Of a stretch of 64,000 nucleotides of DNA, positions 13,840 to 24,340 are shown piece after piece. The stretch covers positions 65,801,529 to 65,865,528 of the forward strand of contig NC_134456.1 in NCBI RefSeq assembly GCF_047948215.1. The letters run 5' to 3'. Every line of letters begins with the position of its first letter. Position 1 is the first letter of the stretch. A model generated the notes under the pieces. That model made no database searches, was not told the origin of the DNA, and was given only the letters and a program-made list of their open reading frames with translations. The stretch is from Lycorma delicatula. Its lineage: Eukaryota; Arthropoda; Insecta; Hemiptera; Fulgoridae. Both the position numbers and the translations under genes were made by a program.

Positions 13840-14370
13840 TCTACACATAAACCTTAGGCCTGATGAAGAATTTTGTAAAAGCATTAAATAAAGATGGAGA
13901 TGATTTTAAATATTTAGCTGAGGTTGTTTTACAATTAAGTGAAGCAAAATTAAAAAAGGGAATATTCACTGGGCCACAAATAAGAAATCTAACTCATGAA
14001 AATATATTTGACAGCAAACTGAATCCTAAAGAACTAGCAGCATGAAGTCATTCAAAGATATCATTACTGGTTTTCTTGGAAACAAAAAAGCTGAAAACTA
14101 TGATCAGCTTATAAATAAACAGTTAGTGAACTACAAAAATTTAGGTTGCAGAATGTTATTGAAAATTCATTTTTTACATTCTAATTTGGATTTTTTCTCA
14201 TAAAACTTGACATCAACAATGATCAAGGAGAAAGGTTCCACCAAGATATATTGCAGATGGAACAACGTTATCAAGACAGATGGGATGAATCTGTGATGAG
14301 TGACCACCGCTACATGATAAAAGAGACGGCTTCTCTGAACACGGAAGAAAATAATAAAAGTAATTAAGAT
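13840..14370 (+). pseudogene. decayed repeat-borne ORF of unknown family
   Basis: The clearest frame, 13863-14045, encodes MKNFVKALNKDGDDFKYLAE and GIFTGPQIRNLTHENIFDSK. A second frame starting near 14042 continues with MKSFKDIITGFLGNKKAENY, NLGCRMLLKIHFLHSNLDFFS and, in broken form, E-GERFHQDI. I recognise this combination as an ORF seen repeatedly in arthropod genomes, apparently carried by a mobile element, but cannot name the family or function. Frameshifts and stops show that this copy is dead. Confidence 0.5.
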
Positions 14371-15706
14371 AAATTGTAAATATCTGAAAAATAAAGGTAG
14401 GAATTTTAATTGTAATTATTATTATTATTTTTGTATTATTTAAGAAGTTTCTCAGTATTTTAAAGGGTCATAACTAAAAATTGAGGTGATGAAGAAAAAC
14501 TGATTTCATTTAACATTCAGCATAAAAAATACATCCTAATTCACCTTCTCTTATATCAGTTCCAAATTATCTTTCTTTTTGTTGAGCTGTGTACTTTTTA
14601 AAGTATTTTAGAAAAACTAATTAGAAAATAATTTTTTGATAATATAGACTGCTCATTATTGTATATGAAATTTGATTAGGAACACTGAAGTAATGTGATC
14701 AATTTATAAATAAAATTTTGCTGATTTATTTAGCAATGTTTTGGATTAAAAATGTATTTTTTTTAATTTCCAAAAAAAAGAAAAGATCATAGTTATGCTG
14801 ATGATAAATAATGCAGCTACGTTGATTGTTAATGGAGATCCTGAAGTAGATTTGTTGAAGATCATAGATTCACTGACGTAGATTATGTAATTGAAGTATG
14901 AATGAACAGATACTGTTTTTTGTGTGTAGATTGTGTTTTTTGTATTTTTATATAACTTAATGTCCTAATTTTGAATGGTGAATGGTGGCTTTTTAATTCT
15001 CTAATGAGACAAGGTGGTTTGAGATTATAGTTTTATTATTATCTGTAATTAAACTATTGCGATATACTAAGCAATTTTGTTAATTGTTTTTTTTGGGGGG
15101 GGGGGGATTTCTTATTTTATTAAATGGGTGTTTTATATTTTTGAAGAATTTCTCTGACACAGAAGTATTTTACATGTTTTTTATTCAGAAGTAGGATTGT
15201 AGAAGAAGTAGGTTTTATTTTAGTAGGATGTAATTCAATACATCCTGTAAATTTGTGTTTCATTGAATTTTGTATTCAAATCAAATAAAAAATTCCTTTC
15301 TGTTGTTTATTCAGACTAATAAGCACCTATCATTTAGTTTTTTGTGAACTCAAACTGAGCACTCTGAGCAGTGGTATTAATTGAACTCTAATGATTAAAA
15401 TACAGGTATTTAAATCCAGATAGAAGTAGCAATACTTTTAATTGACTTTAAATGTGGGCTTTGATGAATTGCAGAACACAATATTAATAATGTTAATGTT
15501 TTCAAAACAGTTTAGATGGTTGAATTTGTTGCAGAAATCTACATTATTGTAGTTATTGATGAATTTATATTATCAATGAATTATAAGTGTTAATACCGAT
15601 GGGAATTACTGTTTAGTTTGGAGATTATTGATTGTTATATTAGGAAATTATTTCTTAACTTATGTAATCTGTTATTCTTTAAAAAAAAGTTTAATTATTA
15701 TTTCAG

Positions 15707-15839
15707 GTGAATCTCTTTTAATGGCATTAAAAGATATTGCCTTGTCCAGTGGAAGTGCATGCACTTCGGCCTCGCTTGAGCCATCATATGTTTTACGAGC
15801 TATTGGAGCCGATGAAGATTTGGCACATTCCTCCATCAG
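15707..15839 (+). CDS. NFS1: NFS1 cysteine desulfurase, catalytic-cysteine exon
   Basis: This 133-nt exon between TATTTCAG and GTAATATT encodes [20 protein letters not shown], then [13 protein letters not shown] and [10 protein letters not shown]. The Cys of SGSACTS (codon 15760-15762) is the mobile-loop residue that takes up the persulfide from cysteine. The following region contributes to the ISCU-facing surface in known structures. Splice phase changes from 1 to 2 at its 3' end, matched by the next exon. No anomalies were seen. Confidence 0.97.
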
Positions 15840-16204
15840 GTAATATTTCTTTTCTACCTTGATAATGTTAATATTTTTTATTTTAGATTTTTTTTCAGTG
15901 AACATTAAACTATTTGTTCATCTCATTATTTTTGGAGTTCTATCAGAGGGTCATGTAATGGCATAGACTTTGTGACTGCTGAAACTGGTAGCTTACCAGA
16001 AATCCATAAATGGTCTTGTTTTCTATATGATGTTTTTTAGCTGTATTTTACACGTCTTATTGCAAAATAAGTATAACAAGTGTATATCTTAATTTTGTTT
16101 AGAAAATTGTAAACTTTTGTATTTCATTACATCTTACAGTAAACATATTATATGAACTGTGTACTAGTTAAAAAAAAATTCAATTAAGTAACTTTATTGT
16201 AATA

Positions 16205-16640
16205 CAATTATGTTTTTCTACTTTTCCATTCGTTTTATCATGCAAACATCACAACCCTCAACAGCATACCTTTACATTCTACAAGTATCTACTTCATATA
16301 TTGTAACTATATTGTTTTTCTTTACCATTTTTATACTTTTTTTTGTTTTCCTTTACCTTCTGTGCTTCTTGGATGCCTTAATATATGTCCCACCTACCTT
16401 ACCCATTTTAGTAGATCCTCAAATTTTTCTCTTCTCCAATTTATCCTAAAACCATTCATTTCATTCTCTTTTAACCACCTAATTTTCAACACTTTCCTTA
16501 GCACCAAATTTCAAAACCTTTTATTCTTTGTTTTCTATTCTTTTTATTGTTCATGTTTTATTGCCATAAATTGAGAGGTGCTTTATTTACTAATATTTTT
16601 TTAAAGAATCTTCTTTATAATGTTAAATTTGTCTTACCAA
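16205..16640 (-). pseudogene. probable RTE-type LINE 3' remnant
   Basis: On the - strand the region gives, with stops, YGNKT*TIKRIENKE*KVLKFGAK and later REKFEDLLKWVR. This is a weak echo of the LINE C-terminal block that reads LYGSETWT..EAFEMWCYRRM in the better copy at 24351-26850. Length and order fit, but decay is heavy, so this is a tentative call. Confidence 0.4.
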
Positions 16641-17371
16641 GAGGTTTCTTTTTCTGTATAAAAGACCCTCACTTATGCGAGTCAAGTTTCAATTTTTTTA
16701 AAAGGTAATGAGGTATTCCTGTAGTTTTCTTTCATTTAAAATTTTTAATTACTGGAGCCATACTAAATACCTTTATAGTTTAACTACTTGTGTAATAAAA
16801 TTCTGCGACTTCTGATGTATTATGTATTTGATTGAATATGAATATGATTATATTGATGCACCAATGATTTCTTTTATGGAGTTTCCATACTTCTCTGTTT
16901 ATTTAAAAAATACTTTAACTTCAACAAAAGTTGTCAATAATTATAGGTTGAATTTTACTTGAAGTTGCTTTATAGGTAAAATTTGCCTAAATGTATCTGA
17001 TTGTTAGTTGTGTGACTTCAGGCTGACCTGTCCTGACAGGAATCCCCCCAGAATGTCAGGAATTTTAATGTCCATGAATTTAAATCTTATAAAAAAGTAA
17101 CTTCATCTCAAATTTCATCTGGATATGGGTTTGTACTATTTCATGTTATATAGGGCTGTATTTCAGTCACAACAAATGATCATTGATAATAGTATATTTA
17201 TTATTCTTATTTGACTCCAGTTGCGTTTAAAAAATAGTGTCTTGATACTTTCATAGAATCTGTTTTATTTTATTAATTACACATTAATCAAACTAATAGT
17301 TACTCTCTTAAGGCTGAAAATTTGGAAATTTTTAAAGTTATATTTAATTTCAAAAAAAATGTTATGTTCAG

Positions 17372-17461
17372 GTTTGGTTTTGGAAGGTTCACTACAGTTG
17401 AAGAAGTTGATTATACAGCAGAAAGGTGCATTAAACATGTTAATAGACTGAGAGACATGAG
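17372..17461 (+). CDS. NFS1: NFS1 cysteine desulfurase, penultimate exon
   Basis: The 90-nt exon (acceptor TTATGTTCAG, donor ATGAG|GTAGGT) encodes FGFGRFTTVEEVDYTAERCI and KHVNRLRDM, with the arginine codon split at both borders. It forms the C-terminal helix region of the aminotransferase small domain. The motif RFGxGRFTTxEEVDY is strongly conserved in eukaryotic NFS1. Confidence 0.95.
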
Positions 17462-17690
17462 GTAGGTTAACTCTGTTCTGATTCTTTTCATTTTATTTGA
17501 TTATGAAATTTAGTATGCAAATACCAGATTACAGAACTATATTATTTGTTGACAGTTGGGGGATGGAACAATAAAAAATTCTATTGTTGGGAATTGACCT
17601 GGGTAATGAGAGGAAATGAGAGGTTTACATGTGTGTTGTAATACAGAAATGTGATTTTCTTATTATAATCCTAATTATGAATGAAAGAGT

Positions 17691-19960
17691 TTAACCCTGG
17701 GGAACTCATGCCAATTTCCATAACGTGAGAACTCGCACGAGAGTTATTTTCATTTTGCTACTAAATATTTATTTTGTTTATATTTGCATTTTTAATTGTT
17801 TTAGTATAAAGAATGAATGTTTATTACAAAAATACAAAGTTTAACTTCAAATAAATTAACAAATATTTTTTTTATTAGCATCAAAGACAAATTTTACAAC
17901 TAAAAATAATGTAATGAACTGTATACTTACCCTAAAAAAAAATTATACAAACTAAATAAAAAAAAGCACATTAATTTTAAAATAAGAAAGATAATTAAAT
18001 TACAGTAGCTTAAAAATAAATTGTATTATACTTCAGGAAATATTATATTGATCATAAATTGTCTGATTGATTGATGCAAAAGTTATAAGTATATACGATG
18101 TGATCATGACAGATATGCTTGTTACACTTTCCGCAATTTTTTCTTTTTTCTTAGTGGATAGCAATAGCAAAACCCAGGCTTGATTTCACTTGAGCTAGTT
18201 GCCTCATCTTCTTGTACGCCAGAGATTCTTTTCATTCTTTTTCTCTCATATATTGGCAGTGTTTTGATCTGAGATCTAGCATATAAATAAGCTTTCATCA
18301 GATCCAAAGTCAGTTGCTTTAAGAATAATCTTCATTCTTCTACAGTTCCTGTATTCAGTTTAAAAATTATTTGACAATTTATTCCACAATATTTAAAAGA
18401 GAAAAAAATTCAGTCAATGGCCATCTACAGCTTATTCAAGAAACAGAATAGGCAGGCTTTCATTTCATCTTCAGTATCCCCCCCCCTTTGTAAGATTGTA
18501 AAAAGTTATCTCCGATTGGCAGCATTTCCAATGGTTTCATCAGTTTTATTGTCCTTAGGGAGAGTTGAAAGAACCAAAACAACTGTATTATTTTTTGTTG
18601 ATTTATATGAAACTAAGGCTTCTTTCTTAAAAAAAAACCAAATAAACTGCTGCAGGACTCATGGTTTTTAAAAAACTTGGAGGGAGTTCTTTCTTATTTT
18701 TACGGATAGTCCCTACAATGGTTGTTTTAAGCTCCAAAGCTAATGGAATGGATGTAAAATAGTTGTTCATTGTTGAATTTTTATCAGAATCTAGAATAGG
18801 TTCGGTCAATCTCATTACAGCATGTGAACTGTTGTTCATCTTATATTCCCTTCAAGTTGTTTTCCGCGATAAATTTCAAGATTTTTGGTGTAAAATATTA
18901 TTTCATCAGTCAAAGCATGGATTTTTATTCCATACTTTGTAGCGTATTGCCAGAACTTACACTTGTTTCTGAAAGCTTCCAACATTTCATAGTTTGTTAC
19001 ATATTCTCCTACTTGGTAACAATTTTTACACTGGCTTATAAATTCTTCAAAAACCTGACGAATAGAGGCTAATTTGTCCGTTTTCTTTCTCTCATCATGA
19101 TCTTTAATATCATCGAAACACAATGCTCGCAATAGAAGAAAGCTCTCTCTAGACATAATAGTTCTAAAACACTCTGCCATTGGCTGCTCATATCTCTTTC
19201 ACATTGAGATGCTGCGCTTCCTTCACACCTGGCACATACATTAGTTCAATTAGTGTTAAAATTTCTGCTGTATCTGTTTCTTGGCAGTCACAAGCCCGGC
19301 TGTAATTAGGTCGCATTTTATCAAAATATTTATTCATATACTTGATATGTTCTATAAGTGAGTGTGGGAAAAAAATTTTCCAACAATCTATTTGAGTTTT
19401 GTCAATGTTTTTACTCCTGGCAGGTGATTTATGATATTTTCCCTTCCAGCTTGAACATTTGAACATGAAGGATGAAGATTCCAACATGTCTTGTCTTTTC
19501 CAAGGGTGAAATCTGTAAGTGAGAGACTATCACCTTTATTCTCAGATTGCTCAGAATCTGTTGGATGATTACTGTGTTCTGACTCACCATCACTCTCAGG
19601 ATTATCCAATCTATCTGTGTTATTACCTAAATCTTCAAATGATGTCATTGCTGTTGTCCAAGATGGAATTTCGTTTTGTTATTCCAAATATATCTGCTGA
19701 CCCAATTCGGCTAACTTTTTACCTCTAGACATTATAAAATGAAATAATTCTTTCTAAGCTATAAGATTCGCATTAAAAAAAGATTTAATATCATTTATAA
19801 CTATTAGATATAATTATTGCATTGTCAGAACATACCTGATAAATATTAAGATAATACCTGATAATTACCTGATTAATATTAAGATAAGAACTACTGCAAT
19901 TTTATTATGAAACAAGAACCAGAACGTAAGAGCTCACACAGTGAAGAAAACTTTCATGCA
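17691..19960 (-). pseudogene. inactivated piggyBac-type transposase (copy A)
   Basis: TTAACCCTGGGG at 17691 fits a piggyBac end (TTAA target plus CCC terminus). The transposase reads on the - strand from about 19731 (MSRGKKLAELGQQ, soon stopped). It has an acidic N-terminus with DNPESDGESEHSNHPTD (19648-19388), then the block FPHSLIEHIKYMNKYFDKMR. The core follows (19180-18836) with FRTIMSRESFLLLRALCFDD, ERKKTDKLASIR and KYGIKIHALTDE. Next are [10 protein letters not shown] and [13 protein letters not shown] (18839-18627), broken GGVDTVD-like debris beside a C-run (about 18480) and CGINCQIIFKLN. The C-terminal part is at 18307-18122. The first catalytic Asp is Tyr (NYEML, codon 18989-18991) and the second is Asn (MNNYFTS, codon 18765-18767). 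Stops and frameshifts complete the inactivation. No matching TTAA end was found on the right. Confidence 0.85.
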
Positions 19961-21285
19961 TGAAATAAAATTGCAAGTAGAGAATTAGTGCAATGAGAAT
20001 ATTTATTACACTAGATGACAAAACATAACAATCATCCACTGCAGAAGTTCAGAGGAGACTATTGGAAATGCTACTGTTTTCAACCATTAGTCAGGATCAT
20101 AAAACTCGGATAGAGAGTGCCTCAGTCATTATTCATTTCTACACACTATTAAAGTTGCTGATGTATTTTAAACATGAGAGAAAATCTCATAGCGCGAGCT
20201 CTGATAGGTTAATATCAGTTTTAAAAGAAAATTGGCATCTGGTTTATTACTTAAAATTGATTCTATTTATAGCCTATGAGATGTCTGATACAATTGGTCA
20301 TTTCTGTTGCAAAAGAGTTAAGAAGTTAGATTTTTTTTTGAATTGAAGACATTTGTTAAGTAAGTAAAATTTATTGCTAATCAATGAGTATTAGAAAAGA
20401 TGATGTTTGTTGGCTGCATGGCTATAGTATTAACAATACATTCACAGACAAATTTGTATAAATTAGAAAGACCACTTTATGAATTAAATTGTTTGAAAAT
20501 TACCTGTAAAATAAATGTGAAATAAAACAAAAATTAAAAAAATCTGATGTGGACACCACATGACTTCCTTGTATGCCTATTAAATTACATATATTTTTTA
20601 TATATTTATATCTTTTATTACATTTTTGTTTTGTTACTGAATTATTATTTATTGTACAAATTTTTTTACAATCAGAGGTTAATAATTTGTTAATGAATCA
20701 ATATATTTAAATAAAAAATAAAAGTTAAAAAAATGGATGAAGTTTGATTCTAACTGATGTATCTTCCCCTTGTAAGATCCAAATATTTCATTAATTAGAA
20801 ATTTATAAGGCTACAACTCTGGAACCAATGAAAATAAGTACCACTTATGATATATCGTTGAAAAGTTCACAGTGAGAGCTTATTAATGCATTTAAGAAAA
20901 AGTCCAAAATCCAATTTTTTTTTTATTTTGGGCTTTTTGGACACTTTTGATCCAGTTGATTGCAGTCAAAAGGGGAGGTGCACAACTAGATGTTACTACA
21001 GCCCTAAATCTAAGCACAACTAGATGCTACTATAGTCCTAAATGCAAAATTTCAATATTCTACGGCTAATAGTTTTTGAGTTATGTGAAATACATACGTA
21101 TGTACAGACATTACGCCAAACTAGTCAAAATGGATTTAGGGATAGTCAAAATGGATATTTCCGTTGAAATCTGAAAACCAGAAGTTTTTGCGATTCGTAC
21201 AAGGAAGTAAAAAAGTGCAGTTAAATTTGTTAATAAACTGAGTCCACTGTCATCTTGTTGGGATAACTTAAAATAACTAAAGTTA
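18092..21285 (+). repeat. duplicated segment, left block, copy A
   Basis: Near-identical to 58447-61644: same order, a few substitutions and 1-2 base length changes in A, C and T runs (offset 40355 at the left, 40359 at the right). It starts at TATACGATGTGATCATGAC, inside the piggyBac element about 400 bp from its TTAACCC end. It stops at CTAAAGTTA within the last NFS1 intron. The block holds the piggyBac remnant, its AT-rich flank and one copy of the 480-bp repeat. Confidence 0.93.
20733..21215 (+). repeat. approx. 480-bp interspersed repeat (family R), copy 1
   Basis: Shares ordered blocks with 28064-28498 and 61090-61574 and, in reverse, with 48525-49040. These include AAATATTTCATTAATT, ACCACTTATGATATAT, AAGAAAAAGTCCAAAATCCA, TTTTGGACACTTTTG, CACAACTAGATG, GTTTTTGAGTTATG, AGTCAAAATGGAT and ACAAGGAAGTAAA. 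It has no coding capacity; the type (SINE-like or non-autonomous DNA element) is undetermined. Confidence 0.85.
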
Positions 21286-22449
21286 AAATAGAATTATCGA
21301 ACTCTTATCAAGTAATTTGTTGTAACATTGTATTGTTTCTTTGTTTCTTAAATGAATTTAAGAAATGACCTTTTATATGATGTCAAGTTATTGGCACCAC
21401 TTTGAATAACTTAATTTAATGTAAAACTATTTAAATCTAACTTGTTTAGGAATTTTCTGGTTTTTTAACATAGATGAATCATGCAATTTTATTTGTTTTA
21501 AATAAATTGAAGGTCTGCTAATGTGAAATCCAAATAGCAGCAGTGTTTAAAATAATTTGAATTAAAATTCTTGTGTTGTATGTATTAGAGCATGTGTGAA
21601 GCAGATCTTTTTTATTAAAAAAAAATTTGCTGATATTTTTTTGTAGTTTTATTTTAAAATGATTTAAGGGTTTGTATTTTAAATTAGAAAATAAGAAATT
21701 ATTAAATTAAAAAAAATGGTTTACAAAAGATTTGCTAATATCAGAGACCAGTCAAAGAATTATGCTGTTGTTTTTATGCAAGTGGATTCTGAATTTATTT
21801 AAGAATTGAATTGTTATAATAAAAATAATTGTATGGTTCATTTGGAGTTAAAAAAACAGCTGATTCTTATGGAATTTACATTTTAATAAAGTTTTAATAT
21901 ACTCCACTTATTTTTAAGTAGTCTCTAAATTTTATATAATGTTTATTAGATGTGTATTTATTTAAAAATTGGATTACATTTAATTTTTCAATTTCATATT
22001 AATTTATAGCAGATTGCTGAACTGTGTAATTTATCAGTTTTCTCAGTGGATCCTACCAACTTGATTGTGTACATCACAGGAGTGCTTCTCGTGTAAATTC
22101 TAGTGATGAACTACTAGAACGTGTAAATTCTATTTATAGAACTATTTTGGCATGCCCTTTAAGATAGTTCTGTATGTCTGTTTTGTAACTTTATTGCTCA
22201 GTATTTAGATCCAAGATCTGCTAGCAGCTATGGCTGTAATAGTAAGGTAATTAATTAAAAGCAATCATACCTACAGTTAGTTGATATTTTGTGTGCTATT
22301 CCTTCAAAAATATTTTATAAGTAGTATCTCTGTTATGTGACCATAAATTTCACTGATTTTACATTTCATATTTGGAATAATTCTTAATGAGTTATTTCGA
22401 ATCAACTATTTCTTTTTGGTAAATGTTTATTATGTGTTTTTTTTTTCAG

Positions 22450-22513
22450 TCCTTTGTGGGAAATGATACAAGAAGGTATTGATTTAAAGTCTATCAATTG
22501 GTCTCAGCACTGA
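22450..22513 (+). CDS. NFS1: NFS1 cysteine desulfurase, terminal exon
   Basis: After TTTTTTTTCAG the exon completes a split Ser codon and encodes PLWEMIQEGIDLKSINWSQH followed by TGA (22511-22513). The ending xDLKSIxWxQH is the conserved extreme C-terminus of animal NFS1, so the gene ends here. With the four preceding exons, 719 nt encode about 239 residues, roughly the C-terminal half of the enzyme. This exon is absent from the duplicated copy of the flanking DNA at 58.4-64.0 kb. Confidence 0.95.
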
Positions 22514-22729
22514 GTTTTTGGTATGTATTAACTAATTGATGTGTAGATATGAAATATAAATATGTATTTTTGTGTACTTTTATTTTTAATGAGGAGGTAG
22601 TTGCTATTTATGGATTATATGACTTTTATAATTAAAGTTATTTATAAATCATTAAAGTTATTGATAAATCAGTAAACTTATCTTAAAGTCTTATGTGATA
22701 ATTGTAATTTTTATTTTATTTTGTTCATT

Positions 22730-22735
22730 AATAAA
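22730..22735 (+). promoter_or_regulatory. NFS1: candidate poly(A) signal of NFS1
   Basis: AATAAA lies 217 nt after the stop codon. It is the first canonical hexamer I noticed downstream, but AT-rich DNA produces such matches often. Confidence 0.4.
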
Positions 22736-23029
22736 GAAAATGATAAGTACATATTTATTCATTGTCGTTTATTTAATTGTTATTTATTCCAGAATATAAT
22801 GTTATTTTCTTTTTTTAAAACTGAATTAAAAAAAACTTCAAAAACAATTTTTTTAGTAATTTTTAATAGTTATTTGACACAATGTATTCAGATTAATTCA
22901 ATATCTATTCTTTCTAATGAATATAAAGAAAATGAACCGTATTTAATAATTAACTTGATACTTCACTTTTATCTGAGAAGCTGATTGGCAGAACATAGAT
23001 GTTTTAATATAAAACTGAAAATCATATTC

Positions 23030-23420
23030 TAAAATATGTTTCATTTTCTATCAAGCCAATGGTGTGTTTGTGTTTCTTGATGTGGGCAGCAACATTGAGA
23101 ATGCAAGAGATCATTTCATCACTTTGTCTACTTTTTGCTTTTATACCTAACAGTTCATCCATCCCCATAAACAGTAATCTAAGGTAGTATGGTCTGGTGA
23201 TGAAAGTGACCAATGTACCAGCCCTCTATGTTCAATCCATTTACCAGCAAATTTTTCATCTAAGAATTGTTTTGCTTCATTTTGTGAAATGTGTTGGTGC
23301 TCCATCAAATTGAGTAAATTTCAATTTGTTTTGCCAGTGTAAAATTTTCTAGTGCTGCAGGAAATTTGTTGTTTAAAAATTCCAGAAATTTTCCTTATGA
23401 CATGTTATGATATGAAAGGG
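23030..23420 (-). pseudogene. Tc1/mariner-type transposase C-terminal remnant
   Basis: Reading leftward from 23420, the - strand gives MEHQHISQNEAKQFLDEKFA, KWIEHRG.VHW and SPDHTTLDYCLWGWMDEL (frames shift near 23165). This is the D/E-containing end of a Tc1/mariner-like transposase (canonically SPDLTPLDFFLWG). The rest is lost and the remnant is dead. Confidence 0.65.
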
Positions 23421-24340
23421 CCTATTAATTGGTTCTAGATTATTCTGTTTTGTTTTTAATAATAAAAGTTGATTTTTTGTTTGTTTTTTATAGACTCTAT
23501 TTTCTCAGAATTGAATTCTCTACAAGTTTTGATCATAAAAGTATTGTATTTATTAGTTATTTAACAAAGTTGTACTTCAAACCTAAAAAAGATGTTTCTT
23601 TAATTTTTCTCTTTTAAGTTGGATATCATGAAAACTACAGGAGATACAGTTCTGAGGCTTGTTTTATTTGATTTTTCAGGTCACAAAATGTAACAAACCA
23701 TAATGTTTACCCCTTATATAATGCCTTAAAAATTTCAGTATTACCTCATTTCACCAGGGGAACTGAAATCTGGGCGAAATTTTTTGCTAGCTGTAACACG
23801 ATACAAAAAGTTTTCAGACATATATTTGTATGAATTTTTTCCCTTATTTCAAAATCTAGAATGAGTTCCCAAATTATTATTCTTTCCTCCAGAATCATTG
23901 TGTGTGTGTGGGGTGTGTGTGTGCATCTGTGTGTATGTGCACACGTTATATATATATATAGTGTTGCAATTGAATTTCTGTAGGCATTTTGTCATAAAAT
24001 ACAAAACTGGTTTGGTCATAATCAAGAATAATGAGCTTTCTTTGCCTAAAACAAGGTAAAGTTGAGAAGTGAAGCAATTTCCTGCTGCTTCTTCACTGTG
24101 CTTAATGTACTGTTGTTCATTGGTTCTTCAAGTTTATCAAATTGGGGGTGATGTTAACCGTACAGTGATATCACTGTATTTTCCCCATAGGGACAATTGT
24201 TTGTTTAACGAATATCATTATTCTCAGATTAAGTAACTCTAGATGAGTGCCTCTTGAACTTCTGCTGCTTTGCATGCATGACAATCAGCAGGCAAGTCTG
24301 GGATATATAATGTAAAGCAATAAATAAATGTATTCTTTCT

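Larger units (their letters stand above)
10241..15706 (+). other. NFS1: NFS1 intron (5.47 kb)
   Basis: The intron holds a GT microsatellite (11741-11824), a decayed mariner (about 12190-13015), a SINE with target duplication (13369-13687), and an unidentified repeat-borne ORF remnant (13840-14370). A 13-bp inverted repeat AATGTCCAACATT/AATGTTGGACATT lies at 13153-13165 and 13180-13192. The parts 10241-11740 and 14400-15706 show no gene. Confidence 0.75.
17462..22449 (+). other. NFS1: NFS1 last intron (4.99 kb)
   Basis: The intron contains the dead piggyBac element (from the TTAACCC at 17691), the approx. 480-bp repeat at 20733-21215, and AT-rich DNA to the acceptor TTTTTTTTCAG at 22449. 18092-21285 is the left block of the duplicated segment. 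No gene is seen in 21286-22449. Confidence 0.75.

Noticed and set aside
18092..21285. Idea that the two piggyBac-containing blocks are independent insertions of one composite transposon
   Set aside because: Copy B starts inside the element and includes the same non-repetitive flanks and the same disabling mutations, which fits copying of a genomic segment better.
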